The notes: generated by a model from the sequence alone, not told the origin. DNA of 64,000 nucleotides from Erythrobacter sp. JK5 (GCF_018205975.1 NZ_CP073577.1:2666001-2730000); one strand, 5' to 3'. Shown: positions 25,738 to 34,674, counted from the stretch's first letter. Program-made: numbers and translations.

Positions 25738-25870
25738 TCCGTTCGCAGCTGGCGGGGCATGTCAAGGGCGTATGTCGCAGTGAGCGGCCAGTGCGTCGGC
25801 AAAAACGGTTCGATGTCCTGGCGAAGATGCGGGACCTGCTGCGAAGCGCGCCGTCGCCGCGCCCGCGGGG

Positions 25871-26209
25871 CTAATCGCCCTCGCCAGGCTCCGCGCTGAA
25901 ATACTTCTCGAACTTGCCCTTCTCGCCCTTGTGCTCGTCGGCATCGGCGGGCGGTTCCTTCTGGCTCGTGATGTTCGGCCACTCGGCAGAAAACTTGGTG
26001 TTGAGCTCGAGCCACTTCTCCAGCCCGTCCTCTGTATCGGGCAGAATCGCTTCGGCCGGGCATTCCGGTTCGCACACGCCGCAATCGATGCATTCGCTGG
26101 GATTGATGACCAGCATGTTCTCGCCTTCGTAGAAGCAATCCACCGGGCACACTTCGACACAGTCGGTATACTTGCAGCGGATGCAGTCATCGGTGACGAC
26201 GTAAGTCAT
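25871..26209 (-). CDS. fdxA: Ferredoxin FdxA (7Fe type)
   Basis: A 112-residue electron carrier with the two cluster motifs [14 protein letters not shown] and [12 protein letters not shown], binding one 3Fe-4S and one 4Fe-4S cluster in FdxA-type proteins. [19 protein letters not shown] is the standard N-terminus, and the C-terminal extension with [16 protein letters not shown] is typical for the alphaproteobacterial branch. Its redox partner is not apparent here. It lies 50 bp downstream of the S4 gene on the same strand. Confidence 0.96.
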   Translation of the reverse strand: MTYVVTDDCIRCKYTDCVEVCPVDCFYEGENMLVINPSECIDCGVCEPECPAEAILPDTEDGLEKWLELNTKFSAEWPNITSQKEPPADADEHKGEKGKFEKYFSAEPGEGD

Positions 26210-26259
26210 TGGGCGTCTTTCGGTTCAAATGGCGCGATTCGAAGCGCTGCTATGGCGAT

Positions 26260-26541
26260 TTAGCCGGTGCGGTCAACCTCACGATAATGCGACTTGGCCA
26301 GCGCGGGCGAGGCACGCCGATCGGGCAGCGACACAACCTCGATAATGCGAATCTCGTTCCCGATCATCAGGGTCAGGACATCGCCGATACCGACATTCTC
26401 GCTGGGCCGCAGCACATGTTTTCTGTTGCAGCGTAAAGTGCGCGTCGCGATCATCGCCCGGGCTATCGAGCGGGTGCGGGCGAACCGCAGATAGACGAGC
26501 AGCCGGTCGATCCGGATCGCTGGCGGCCCGGGCACGCTCAC
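26260..26541 (-). CDS. S4-domain RNA-binding protein (Hsp15-like)
   Basis: A 93-residue protein that is essentially one S4 domain: IRIDRLLVYLRFARTRSIAR, then the conserved HxLRPSENVGIGDVLTL strand. It matches Hsp15/YrfH, which rescues stalled 50S subunits carrying nascent chains in E. coli. The best start is the GTG at 26541 (an alternative GTG is two codons in), 10 bp after the helicase stop, so the two genes form an operon; no ATG gives a family-like N-terminus. Confidence 0.82.
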   Translation of the reverse strand: MSVPGPPAIRIDRLLVYLRFARTRSIARAMIATRTLRCNRKHVLRPSENVGIGDVLTLMIGNEIRIIEVVSLPDRRASPALAKSHYREVDRTG

Positions 26542-26551
26542 GCGCTTGCGC

Positions 26552-29200
26552 TCATCCGCCCAGCAGGTCCGCCAGACCATCGAAGGCGCCGGTGCTGCGC
26601 GCCGGGCCGGTGTCGGGCCTCGGGCCGCGAGGCTTGTCGCCGTGCCTGCGGGGCGGTTTCGCGCCTTTGCCCTGCCCTTTGCCCTGACCCTTGCCTTGCG
26701 ATCTGCCGGCCCGGCGATCGGGCTTGCCGACTCGATCGGGGCGTCTCGGCCGCCAGGTCCAGCTGTCGGGCGCGGGCGGGCCGTATGCGCCGTCGGGCAG
26801 GGCGCGCGCGCGCTGCAGGCGGAAGCCTGCGCTGCCGAGCAGCCGCCGCGCGTTCTCCTCCTCGAGCCCGATCGACACCGGCAGCGCCAGGTCGAGCCGG
26901 AAGCGCGGATGGCGGTCCTTTGTGGCACCAGTGGCCTTGGCTCTCGCCTCGAACCCGCCGCGCAGGATCTTCTCGGCCAGGTCGACGCGGATGATCTGGC
27001 TGCCGGCGGGCCGATATCCGGCGGGCAGGCGACTGCTTTCGGCAAGCACCGGCAGCATCGCCGGTTCGAGCGGGCGCGGGTCGAGCCCCAGCGCGTGCAG
27101 CAGCTGGCGCGGCGCGGGCTTGAGCAAGTCGCGCGCGAAGACGTCGAGCGCACCAAAGGTCACGCCGAGCTTGCGCAGGAACGGCCGCATTTCCTTGGGC
27201 AGGTGCTGGAGCCCGGCCTTTTCGCGGCTCACCACCCCGCGCGCATCGATCAGCGTGATCAGCAGCGCGCGCGCCTGCGATCCGGCCTCCGGATCGAGCG
27301 CCGCCGCAGCGAGCTTGCGCAAGGGCGCGAGTGGTTCGAGCTGCTGTTCCAGCCATGTCAGCAGACCGGCTTCGAGCTCCGCACGCGGCGCTTCGGCCAG
27401 CATGGAAATTTCGCGCGCGAGTTCCAGCCGCACCGTACCGAAATCGTCGGTCAGGACGATGTCCGCCAGCGGCTTGTTCTGCCAGCAGATTTTCCCCGAT
27501 GCGATGGCGAGCTCTCCCAGCCCGTCGCCCATCAGCCATTTCGCGCGCTGCGCCAGGATCGCCGGCATTGCCTTCTCACCTGCCGCCAGCAGCATCTTGC
27601 GATCCGCGACGGTGGCATCGGGATCGACCGCGAAGCGGAACCCGTCGAGCCGACCGATCGCCTCCCCTTCGACCGTCACTTGGCCATCGGGCTCGAGCGT
27701 GACGGGCAGCGCGCTGGCATCTTGTCCCAGGGATTTCATCAGTATCGTCGTCCTTCGGTTGACAAAACGCTCGGTCAGTCGCGCATGCAGCGCATCGGAA
27801 AGCTTCGCTTCGACCGCGCGCGCCCGCGCCGCCATCTCGTCGCGCGCCAGCACCCAGTCGGGCCGCTGGCAGATATACGCCCAGGATCGGATCGCGGCTA
27901 TCCTCCCCTGCAGCGTGTCGATATCGCCCTGCATCCGGTCGAGTTCGGCAATCCGTGCCGCGACGAAATCCGCGCCGAGATAGCCCTGCTGGAGGTCTTG
28001 CCACAACCGCGCGACGAACCGGGCATGCGGATCGACGCCGACCTGGCGGAAATCGGGCAGCGAACATGCCTCCCAAAAACGCCGCACCGATCCCGCGCCG
28101 CGCACGGTCCCGCCAATCGGATCGTTCGCCAGCCGCTTCAGCACGGCAAGGTCGATTGATTCCGGAGCAGGGCGAAGCACATCGTGCTGCGGCTTGCTTT
28201 CAAGATCGCCAATCAGGACGTCGAGCGTATCGAAGCGCGGCTCGGCCTCGCGCCAGAACAGGTGCGTGAGCGGAGCGAAATGGTGCTCCTCGATCGCGTA
28301 GACTTCCTCGTCGGTGAATTCGAGCGGAGCGCCCGAGCGATCGCCGCCGCCCGCGAGGGTGCCGAATGTGCCGTCGCGCTGGTGCCTCCCGGCGCGCCCG
28401 GCGATCTGCGCCATCTCTGCCGGGGTCAGCCGCCGTTTGCGCCGGCCGTCGAACTTGGTGAGCGCGGCGAAGGCGACATGGTCGAGATCGAGATTGAGCC
28501 CCATGCCGATTGCATCGGTGGCGACGATATAGTCGACTTCACCATTCTGGAACAATTCGACCTGCTTGTTGCGCGTTTCCGGTGAAAGCGCGCCCATCAC
28601 CACCGCCGCGCCTCCGCGAAAGCGCCGCAAAGCCTCGGCCATGGCGTAGACCTGCTCGACCGAGAAGGCGACGACGGCACTGCGCGGCGGCAGGCGCGAC
28701 AGCTTGGTCGATCCGGCATGCGTGAGCGTCGAGAAGCGCGGACGCTCGACCATTTCGGCGCGGGGGATCAGCGCCCTGACGATCGGTTCGAGCGTCGCCG
28801 AACCGAGGATCATGGTTTCCTCGCGCCCGCGCGCATGCAGCAGCCGGTCGGTAAAGATGTGCCCGCGTTCCGGATCCGCGCCGATCTGCGCCTCGTCGAC
28901 CGCCACGAAGGCATGAGGCCCGCTCTTTCCGGCGCCCAGTCGATCCATCGCCTCGGCAGTGCAGCAGAAATAGCGCGCGTCGGGCGGTTCGATGCGCTCT
29001 TCGCCGGTAATCAACGCAACCGCCTTGTCGCCCTTGATCCCGCGCACCCGGTCGTAGACCTCGCGCGCCAGCAGTCGCAGCGGAAAGCCCATCATGCCGC
29101 TCGAATGCCCGCACATCCGCTCGATCGCGAGATGGGTCTTGCCGGTATTGGTCGGGCCCAGAACGGCTCGCACGGTGCTGTCGGAAGAAGCGGTGTTCAC
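26552..29200 (-). CDS. Suv3-like ATP-dependent RNA/DNA helicase with basic C-terminal tail
   Basis: A helicase of about 882 residues. Motif I GPTNTGKTHLAIERM lies near the N-terminus, the DExH-equivalent DEAQIGADPERGH follows, and the helicase C-domain contains TDAIGMGLNLDL and QIAGRAGRHQRDGTFG. The order and the absence of classic DEAD match the Suv3 branch, bacterial relatives of the mitochondrial degradosome helicase. After position 800 the tail becomes Lys/Gly/Arg-rich (QGKGQGKGQGKG), a likely RNA-binding stretch. The GTG at 29200 is chosen because homology starts there; the frame is open to a TTG at 29275. Confidence 0.88.
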   Translation of the reverse strand: MNTASSDSTVRAVLGPTNTGKTHLAIERMCGHSSGMMGFPLRLLAREVYDRVRGIKGDKAVALITGEERIEPPDARYFCCTAEAMDRLGAGKSGPHAFVAVDEAQIGADPERGHIFTDRLLHARGREETMILGSATLEPIVRALIPRAEMVERPRFSTLTHAGSTKLSRLPPRSAVVAFSVEQVYAMAEALRRFRGGAAVVMGALSPETRNKQVELFQNGEVDYIVATDAIGMGLNLDLDHVAFAALTKFDGRRKRRLTPAEMAQIAGRAGRHQRDGTFGTLAGGGDRSGAPLEFTDEEVYAIEEHHFAPLTHLFWREAEPRFDTLDVLIGDLESKPQHDVLRPAPESIDLAVLKRLANDPIGGTVRGAGSVRRFWEACSLPDFRQVGVDPHARFVARLWQDLQQGYLGADFVAARIAELDRMQGDIDTLQGRIAAIRSWAYICQRPDWVLARDEMAARARAVEAKLSDALHARLTERFVNRRTTILMKSLGQDASALPVTLEPDGQVTVEGEAIGRLDGFRFAVDPDATVADRKMLLAAGEKAMPAILAQRAKWLMGDGLGELAIASGKICWQNKPLADIVLTDDFGTVRLELAREISMLAEAPRAELEAGLLTWLEQQLEPLAPLRKLAAAALDPEAGSQARALLITLIDARGVVSREKAGLQHLPKEMRPFLRKLGVTFGALDVFARDLLKPAPRQLLHALGLDPRPLEPAMLPVLAESSRLPAGYRPAGSQIIRVDLAEKILRGGFEARAKATGATKDRHPRFRLDLALPVSIGLEEENARRLLGSAGFRLQRARALPDGAYGPPAPDSWTWRPRRPDRVGKPDRRAGRSQGKGQGKGQGKGAKPPRRHGDKPRGPRPDTGPARSTGAFDGLADLLGG

Positions 29201-29395
29201 CGGCGCGCTTGTGTCAAACTTGCCCGACAGAGGCAATGGCGCGACCGGCACTGGACGCTTGCCGGACCGACGCAAAACACCCTATCGCGCGCTGGACTCG
29301 TCTGGTCGCTTGGTTAACGGCAAGTTTACCTTGATCGGGCAGAGCGGAAGGCCGAAAATAGCCGGACGAAGGACTTGTGCGCGCAGGGGCGGCAC

Positions 29396-31063
29396 GTGCG
29401 GGGAAGCGGATTGGATAAAACAAGCGAAACGAAGCGGGACCAGGACGGCACGGACGATTCCGTGTCTTCCACCTCGCTCGCCCCCTATTTCCGCAATGCG
29501 GCACGGCATGCGCCGCCCACCAGGCCGCAGGTCTACAAGCGCCAGGCCCTCGCGCGGGTGCGCGGTTTCAGCGATCGCTACGACGAGTGGAAGCTTTCGG
29601 TCGGAACGTGGTTCGACCGGCTCGACCTCGCTCCCGACCTTGCCGAAAACATCGGCAGCCGCCGCTGGTTTCGCGGGCTCGGGACGATGCTGGGCCTCGG
29701 CGCAGCTGCGTTGGCGTTCTGGCCCAGCTGGACGCCGCTCGAAGCGCGCCCGGCCATGCCGCAGGGCGAGGAAATCCGCGACGAGTTTCGCAGCCAGATG
29801 ATCATGCCGCTGGCGCTCGGCGCCGATAGCGGGCGGCGAATGGGTCCGACAGCGCAGGTCAAACCGCTCGCCAGCGCCCCCGAACGCCCGCAGATCGAGC
29901 TGGTCGCGACGCTTGCCGACGGCGACAGTTTCGCAGCCATGTTGCGCCGCGCCGGCGTGGCAGGCGGCGACATCGGCCGGGTCAGCGCGCTGATCGGCGA
30001 AGCGATGTCGCTGTCCGAAATCATGCCCGGCACGCAGATGGACATCACGCTCGGCCGGCGCCCCGGCCCAGGCGCGCCGCGCCCGCTCGATGCACTTGCG
30101 TTCCGAGCCCGGTTCGATCTTGAACTCCAGGTCAAGCGTCCCGGCGAAAATGGCGAAGGGCCGCTCACGCTCGAGCGCAAGGTCATTCGCGTCGACGACA
30201 CCCCGTTGCGCCTGCGTGGCCCGGTCGGATCGAGCCTCTACCGCTCGATGCGCGCCGCCGGGGTTCCCGCCAGCGCGGTCCAGGATTACCTGCGCACGGT
30301 CGACGAACATCTCGATCTCGATCGCGAAGTGCGCTCGACCGACGAATTCGATATCGTCATCGCCTATCGCCGCGCGGCCACCGGGGAACGCCAGGCCGGG
30401 CAGCTGCTGTTTGCCGGGATCGACCGGGGGGGCAAGCCGCGGACCCAGCTGATGCGCTGGGGCAGCGAGGGCCGCTTTTTCGAAGCTTCCGGCGTGGGCG
30501 AGCAGCGCCGCGGCCTGCTGGCTCCGGTACCCGGCGCGATATCGTCGCGCTACGGCATGCGGCGCCACCCGATCCTGGGCTACCGCAGGATGCACGCTGG
30601 GCTCGATTTCCGCGCCGGGCGCGGCACCCCGATCGTGGCGGTGACCGACGGTCAGGTCGTATCGGCCGGTCGCGCGGGCGGCTGCGGAATCGCGGTCAAA
30701 CTCTCGCACGGCAACGGGCTTCAGACCCGCTATTGCCACATGAGCCGGATGGCAGTGAGCAGCGGGCAGAGCGTGCGGCGCGGCCAGGTGATCGGCTATG
30801 TCGGATCGACCGGGCTTTCGACCGGGCCGCACCTGCACTACGAAATGTATCGCAACGGGCAATCGGTCAATCCGGCCAGCGTTTCGTTCGTCACCCGCTC
30901 CCAGCTCGAAGGCACCGAACTGCTCGATTTCCGCCAGCAATTGATTCGGCTGCGCGAGATCGAACCGGGCGCGGCGCTCGAGGATCTCGAGGTGTTGCAA
31001 TCCGAGAAAGATGAGCCGGAGCGCGAGATCGAGAAGATCGACAGCCGTCAGGCGCTCCGCTGA
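29396..31063 (+). CDS. M23 family metallopeptidase (membrane-anchored)
   Basis: A roughly 555-residue protein with a hydrophobic segment near residue 90 (GLGTMLGLGAAALAFWP), then a long linker and a LysM/SPOR-like accessory region before the LytM domain. The zinc ligands are present: HAGLDF and HLHYE, preceded by SSRYGMRRHPILGYRRM. An active endopeptidase cutting peptidoglycan cross-links is likely. Start is uncertain between GTG 29396 and TTG 29411, the latter preceded by a GGGGAAGCGG SD. It is divergent from the helicase. Confidence 0.9.
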   Translation: MRGSGLDKTSETKRDQDGTDDSVSSTSLAPYFRNAARHAPPTRPQVYKRQALARVRGFSDRYDEWKLSVGTWFDRLDLAPDLAENIGSRRWFRGLGTMLGLGAAALAFWPSWTPLEARPAMPQGEEIRDEFRSQMIMPLALGADSGRRMGPTAQVKPLASAPERPQIELVATLADGDSFAAMLRRAGVAGGDIGRVSALIGEAMSLSEIMPGTQMDITLGRRPGPGAPRPLDALAFRARFDLELQVKRPGENGEGPLTLERKVIRVDDTPLRLRGPVGSSLYRSMRAAGVPASAVQDYLRTVDEHLDLDREVRSTDEFDIVIAYRRAATGERQAGQLLFAGIDRGGKPRTQLMRWGSEGRFFEASGVGEQRRGLLAPVPGAISSRYGMRRHPILGYRRMHAGLDFRAGRGTPIVAVTDGQVVSAGRAGGCGIAVKLSHGNGLQTRYCHMSRMAVSSGQSVRRGQVIGYVGSTGLSTGPHLHYEMYRNGQSVNPASVSFVTRSQLEGTELLDFRQQLIRLREIEPGAALEDLEVLQSEKDEPEREIEKIDSRQALR

Positions 31064-31119
31064 CGCCCGGTCACAGGTGCGATTGCGCGACCTTTGAAAT
31101 TGCGGCAACACACCGCGCC

Positions 31120-32115
31120 ATGACTGGCAGCTATCCCAACACCCGCCTGCGCCGCACCCGCGCACACGGCTGGAGCCGCGCGCTCCACCGCGAAACTGTG
31201 TTGACTCCTGCGGACCTGATCTGGCCGTTGTTCGTCACCGAGGGTGACGGCGTGGAAGAGCCGATCGCCACCCTGCCGGGCGTCTCGCGCTGGTCGGTCG
31301 ACGGGATCGTGGCGCGGGCAAGGGAAGCGGTGGATCTCGGCATTCCGGTCGTGGCGCTGTTCCCCAACACGCCCGCAGGCCGGCGCTCCGACGACGGCGC
31401 CGAGGCGCACAATCCCGACAATCTTATGTGCCGCGCGATTCGGGCGATCAAGGACGCCTGCGGCAACGATATCGGCGTGCTGACCGATGTCGCGCTCGAT
31501 CCCTACACCAGCCACGGGCAGGACGGGCTGCTCGATGCCAGTGGCTACGTCACCAACGACGAAACCGTCGCGGCATTGGTCGACCAGGCGATCAACCAGG
31601 CCGAGGCCGGGGCCGACATCATCGCCCCGTCGGACATGATGGACGGCCGCATCCACGCGATCCGGATGGCGCTGGAGATGGGCAATCACCCCAACGTCCA
31701 GATCATGAGCTATGCCGCGAAGTATGCGAGCGCGTTCTACGGACCGTTTCGCGATGCCGTGGGCTCGGGCGGGCTGCTGAAGGGCGACAAGAAGACCTAC
31801 CAGATGGACCCGGCCAACGGCGACGAGGCCCTGCGCGAAGTCGAACTCGACATTGCGGAAGGAGCCGACAGCGTCATGGTCAAGCCCGGGCTCGCATATC
31901 TCGACATCATCTACCGGGTGAAGCAGGCGTTCGGCGTCCCCGTCTTCGCGTACCAGGTGAGCGGCGAATACGCGATGATCGAGGCCGCGCAGGCAGCCGG
32001 CGCGGGCGACCGCGATGCGTTGCTGATGGAAAAGCTGATCGCGTTCAAGCGCGCCGGGTGCAACGGCGTGCTGACCTATCACGCGCCGGTTGCCGCGCGC
32101 CTGCTCGATGGCTGA
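31120..32115 (+). CDS. hemB: Porphobilinogen synthase (delta-aminolevulinic acid dehydratase)
   Basis: A 331-residue enzyme that condenses two aminolevulinic acids into porphobilinogen. The Schiff-base lysines are in MVKPGLAYLD and YQMDPANGDE; the metal loop reads DVALDPYTSHGQDG. Zinc enzymes have Cys at these sites, whereas Asp/Ala here is the Mg-type pattern known from Bradyrhizobium. Length is normal. The stop overlaps the start of the next (broken) acetyltransferase gene by 8 bp, so translation is coupled. Confidence 0.97.
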   Translation: MTGSYPNTRLRRTRAHGWSRALHRETVLTPADLIWPLFVTEGDGVEEPIATLPGVSRWSVDGIVARAREAVDLGIPVVALFPNTPAGRRSDDGAEAHNPDNLMCRAIRAIKDACGNDIGVLTDVALDPYTSHGQDGLLDASGYVTNDETVAALVDQAINQAEAGADIIAPSDMMDGRIHAIRMALEMGNHPNVQIMSYAAKYASAFYGPFRDAVGSGGLLKGDKKTYQMDPANGDEALREVELDIAEGADSVMVKPGLAYLDIIYRVKQAFGVPVFAYQVSGEYAMIEAAQAAGAGDRDALLMEKLIAFKRAGCNGVLTYHAPVAARLLDG

Positions 32116-32664
32116 CTTCCGGACGGAAACCGAACGACTGATCCTGCGCGACTGGCGCGAGGCGGATTGGGCGCCGTTCTGGGGGGCACCAACACGCCCA
32201 CTGTCATGCGGTGGCTTGGCGGAGTGATGGACGACGAGGCCATGGCGAAAAGCCGCATCCGCATGGAGGGCTATCGCGCGCAGTTTGGCCACACGTTCTG
32301 GGTGGTCGAGCGCAAAGCCGACGGCGCGGTGCTGGGCTTTTGCGGGCTCAAGCGCTGCACCGAGGAAGCCGGCCCGCTGGGCATGATGGAAGCGGGCTGG
32401 CGGCTGCGCGAAGATGCATGGGGCAAGGGCTATGCAAAGGAAGCCGCCGAAGCGACCCTCGACCTGGGTTTCACGCGCTTCGATGCCGACGAGATCATTG
32501 CCCTGACGGTCGAGAAGAACACCGCGAGCTGGGGGCTGATGCTGCGGCTGGGCATGGAGCGCCGCCGCGACCTCGATTTCGGCCAGACGCACTGGTCCGG
32601 CACCGAGCGCGACACCATCGTGCATGCGATCACCCGCCGGCAATGGCAGGCGCGGCATGGGTGA
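32108..32664 (+). pseudogene. GNAT family acetyltransferase, frameshifted by one missing G
   Basis: The first 25 codons from the ATG at 32108 (start ADFRTETERLILRDWREADW) are RimJ/RimL-type, but at the GGGGGG run (32181-32186) the frame ends early, while GTNTPTVMRWLGGVMDDEAM and the acetyl-CoA-binding remainder (GLKRCTEEAGPLGMMEAGWR, YAKEAAEATLDLGF) continue in the next frame. Adding one G gives FWGGTNTP and a 185-residue protein of the usual size. It could be a true pseudogene or, more likely, a base-calling error. It overlaps hemB by 8 bp and the second GNAT gene by 8 bp. Confidence 0.75.
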
Positions 32665-33244
32665 TCTCGTGCTCGAAACCGAGCGGCTCGTGTTGCGAAA
32701 GATCGACGAAGACGATGCCGCGTTGCAATTCAGGATACTCAACACGCCAGCGGTCATGCGCCACCTTGGCGGAGTGAAGGAATTGCACGAGATCGAGGCC
32801 AAGCACGCCCGGGCGATGGCCAGCTTTGCGCGCGAGGGCTTCGGTTTCATGATGATGATCGAGAAAGCCCATAACGGTCTTCCCGGCGGCGAGCTGGTCG
32901 GTCATTGCGGGATCAAGCGGGTCGACAATCCGCTCGCCCCCAATGGCGGCGATCACGAGATCGGCTGGCTGGTGCGCGAGGACCGCTGGCGACGCGGCTA
33001 CGCTTTCGAGGCGATGGAAGCGGTGATCGAGTGGGGCTTCGGCCGGGTCGGAGCGCCGCACCTGGTGGCGCTCACCTGCGAGACCAACACCGGAAGCTGG
33101 CGGTTGATGGAAAAGCTCGGCATGGTCCGCCGGAAGGATCTCGACTTCGTCGATCCGGCTTTTCCGGACAAGGACAATCCGACCATCCAGTATTCGATCA
33201 CCAAGGCTCAATGGGAGGAGCGCACATGTACCGCCCCGGCGTGA
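32657..33244 (+). CDS. GNAT family N-acetyltransferase (RimJ/RimL type)
   Basis: A 195-residue acetyltransferase. It opens GDLVLETERLVLRKI, the RimJ/RimL N-terminal pattern, and has the acetyl-CoA loop region DHEIGWLVREDRWRRGYAFE and NTGSWRLMEKLGM. It may act on a ribosomal protein N-terminus or a small molecule. It is a paralogue of the broken gene upstream, sharing VLRK, MRxLGG and GSW-LMEKLG motifs, and probably arose from a tandem duplication. Its ATG overlaps the preceding stop. Confidence 0.88.
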   Translation: MGDLVLETERLVLRKIDEDDAALQFRILNTPAVMRHLGGVKELHEIEAKHARAMASFAREGFGFMMMIEKAHNGLPGGELVGHCGIKRVDNPLAPNGGDHEIGWLVREDRWRRGYAFEAMEAVIEWGFGRVGAPHLVALTCETNTGSWRLMEKLGMVRRKDLDFVDPAFPDKDNPTIQYSITKAQWEERTCTAPA

Positions 33245-33792
33245 ACATTATCCCGATCCACGGCAAAACCCCGCGCATCCACGACACCGCCTTCGTCGCG
33301 CCCGGCTGCACGATCATCGGCGATGTCGAGATCGGGGCGGGCAGCTCGATCTGGTACAATTGCGTGCTGCGCGCCGACGTGTCCTCGATCACGATCGGGG
33401 AGCGCACCAATGTCCAGGATGGCAGCGTGCTGCATTGCGATCCGCCGCGTCCGGGTGATCCCGACGGGTCGCCGCTGGTGATCGGCGACGACGTGCTGAT
33501 CGGCCACATGGCGATGGTGCATGGCTGCACGATCCGCGATCGCGGGTTCGTCGGTCTGGGCGCGATCGCGATGAACAAGTCGGTAATCGGTTCGGACGCG
33601 ATGCTGGCGGCGGGCGCGATGCTGACCGAAGGCAAGGTGATGGAAGACCGCATGCTATGGGCCGGTCGACCCGCCAAACCGATGAAGGAACTGTCCGATG
33701 CGGCGATCGCGGGAATGCGGATGGGGGTCGCGCATTATGCGGAGAACGCCAGGCATCACGCGCTCGCCGTGTTCGAATGCGGGTTGAAGTGA
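33226..33792 (+). CDS. Gamma-class carbonic anhydrase-like hexapeptide protein
   Basis: A 188-residue left-handed beta-helix protein with hexapeptide repeats (GCTIIGDVEIGAGSSIWYN; IGERTNVQDGSVLH). Conserved metal-binding histidines appear in VLHCD, IGHMAMVHG. The family includes the gamma-carbonic anhydrases and YrdA/CaiE-type proteins. The ATG is preceded by a strong GGGAGGAG SD inside the end of the GNAT gene and overlaps it by 19 bp. Catalysis of CO2 hydration is plausible, not shown. Confidence 0.88.
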   Translation: MYRPGVNIIPIHGKTPRIHDTAFVAPGCTIIGDVEIGAGSSIWYNCVLRADVSSITIGERTNVQDGSVLHCDPPRPGDPDGSPLVIGDDVLIGHMAMVHGCTIRDRGFVGLGAIAMNKSVIGSDAMLAAGAMLTEGKVMEDRMLWAGRPAKPMKELSDAAIAGMRMGVAHYAENARHHALAVFECGLK

Positions 33793-33802
33793 GCGCCGCG
33801 CA

Positions 33803-33893
33803 AAGTTGACACACCTGACACTGTGTCAGGCACGATTGCGCGCGCATATTCCTTTTCCGCTAATGGTTTGAGCCGAAAAAGCGAAGTTGACAC
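33803..33893. repeat. Repeat element: two AAGTTGACAC copies and an 8-bp inverted repeat
   Basis: AAGTTGACAC occurs at 33803-33812 and 33884-33893. Between them, CCTGACAC-T-GTGTCAGG (33814-33830) is a perfect inverted repeat. The 186-bp gap lies between two convergent genes, so a promoter role is unlikely although TTGACA resembles a -35 box. It may be a dispersed palindromic repeat of this genome. Confidence 0.5.
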
Positions 33894-33978
33894 TTCTCCA
33901 ACCCGAAACACGGTCGGGGATGCGATTTTCAAAGAGCCGCGCGGATTATGGCGCGCGGCCGGCGTGTAGGAAAGCGCG

Positions 33979-34494
33979 TCAGGCGGTCGCGGGCTGGCGC
34001 ATGTAGCGCAGCATGTAGGGCACGAAGTCGATCTTGCCGATTGCCAGCCCTTCCTTTCGCAGGATCGCATAGGCGGTGGTGAGGTGGAAATAGAACTGCG
34101 CCAGCGCCCAGTCGCGGACGTATTCCTGCGCATTGAGATCAAACGTCATGCCATTGGGCAGGACCAGTTCGATCGCGGCGTCGTCCGCGACAAAATCGAG
34201 CTTGCTCCACTCCTCGATGGCCTTTCGCCTCGTCGCGATCCATTCGCGCGCTTCGGCGAGAGTGCCGGGGTTCTCTTCGGTCGAAGTGAACGCGATGCCG
34301 GCCAGCCGCGCGACCGCTTCGCCGGGCATGTTGCAGAGAAACCGGACCTGAACCGAAAGATCATGCATGTCTTCGGCCAGCTTCGCGCCCAGCAGCGCAT
34401 CCCCCTGCGGGTCGGCTTCTGCTTTCGCCAGCAGCCCGTCGAGCGCAGCCAGCATCTGGCTCCAGACCGGTACGATTTGTTCCTTGATCGACAT
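33979..34494 (-). CDS. DUF1993 family protein
   Basis: A 171-residue helical protein. MSIKEQIVPVWSQMLAALDG, HDLSVQVRFLCNMP and VRDWALAQFYFHLTTAYAIL match DUF1993, a family related to DinB-like four-helix bundles. No function is established. It stands alone between a repeat element and the carbonic anhydrase-like gene, with no operon partner. Confidence 0.87.
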   Translation of the reverse strand: MSIKEQIVPVWSQMLAALDGLLAKAEADPQGDALLGAKLAEDMHDLSVQVRFLCNMPGEAVARLAGIAFTSTEENPGTLAEAREWIATRRKAIEEWSKLDFVADDAAIELVLPNGMTFDLNAQEYVRDWALAQFYFHLTTAYAILRKEGLAIGKIDFVPYMLRYMRQPATA

Positions 34495-34560
34495 CGCGAT
34501 TCTCCCGTTTCAAATTGAAACCTAAAGGAGTGGAGAGAAAAGGCAAGCGCGACTATGCAC

Positions 34561-34670
34561 TCGTCATGGCGAGCCGCAGGCGAAGCAATCCATCACCCAA
34601 CCTTTCGCCGACTTGACGCGCTGGTCGATGGATTGCCGCGTCGCCTCTTCGAGGCTCCTCGCAATGACGA
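34561..34670. repeat. REP-like palindromic element
   Basis: Left arm 34561-34594 (TCGTCATGGCGAG ... GCAATCCATC) and right arm 34627-34670 (GATGGATTGCC ... GCAATGACGA) are imperfect reverse complements, able to form a long hairpin around about 32 nt. The CGTCATTGCGAG ... GCAATCCA motif is a common intergenic palindrome type in many alphaproteobacterial genomes. It lies between the ligase stop and the DUF1993 start, both on the minus strand, so it may end or stabilise the ligase message. Confidence 0.75.
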
Positions 34671-34674
34671 ATCT

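Noticed and set aside
25684..25899. Small ORF in the carD-fdxA gap
   Set aside because: No SD, runs into fdxA on the opposite strand, and its composition is not coding-like.
29201..29275. Longer N-terminus of the Suv3-like helicase from a TTG
   Set aside because: The 25 extra residues carry no helicase homology and TTG is a weak start; retained only as an alternative.
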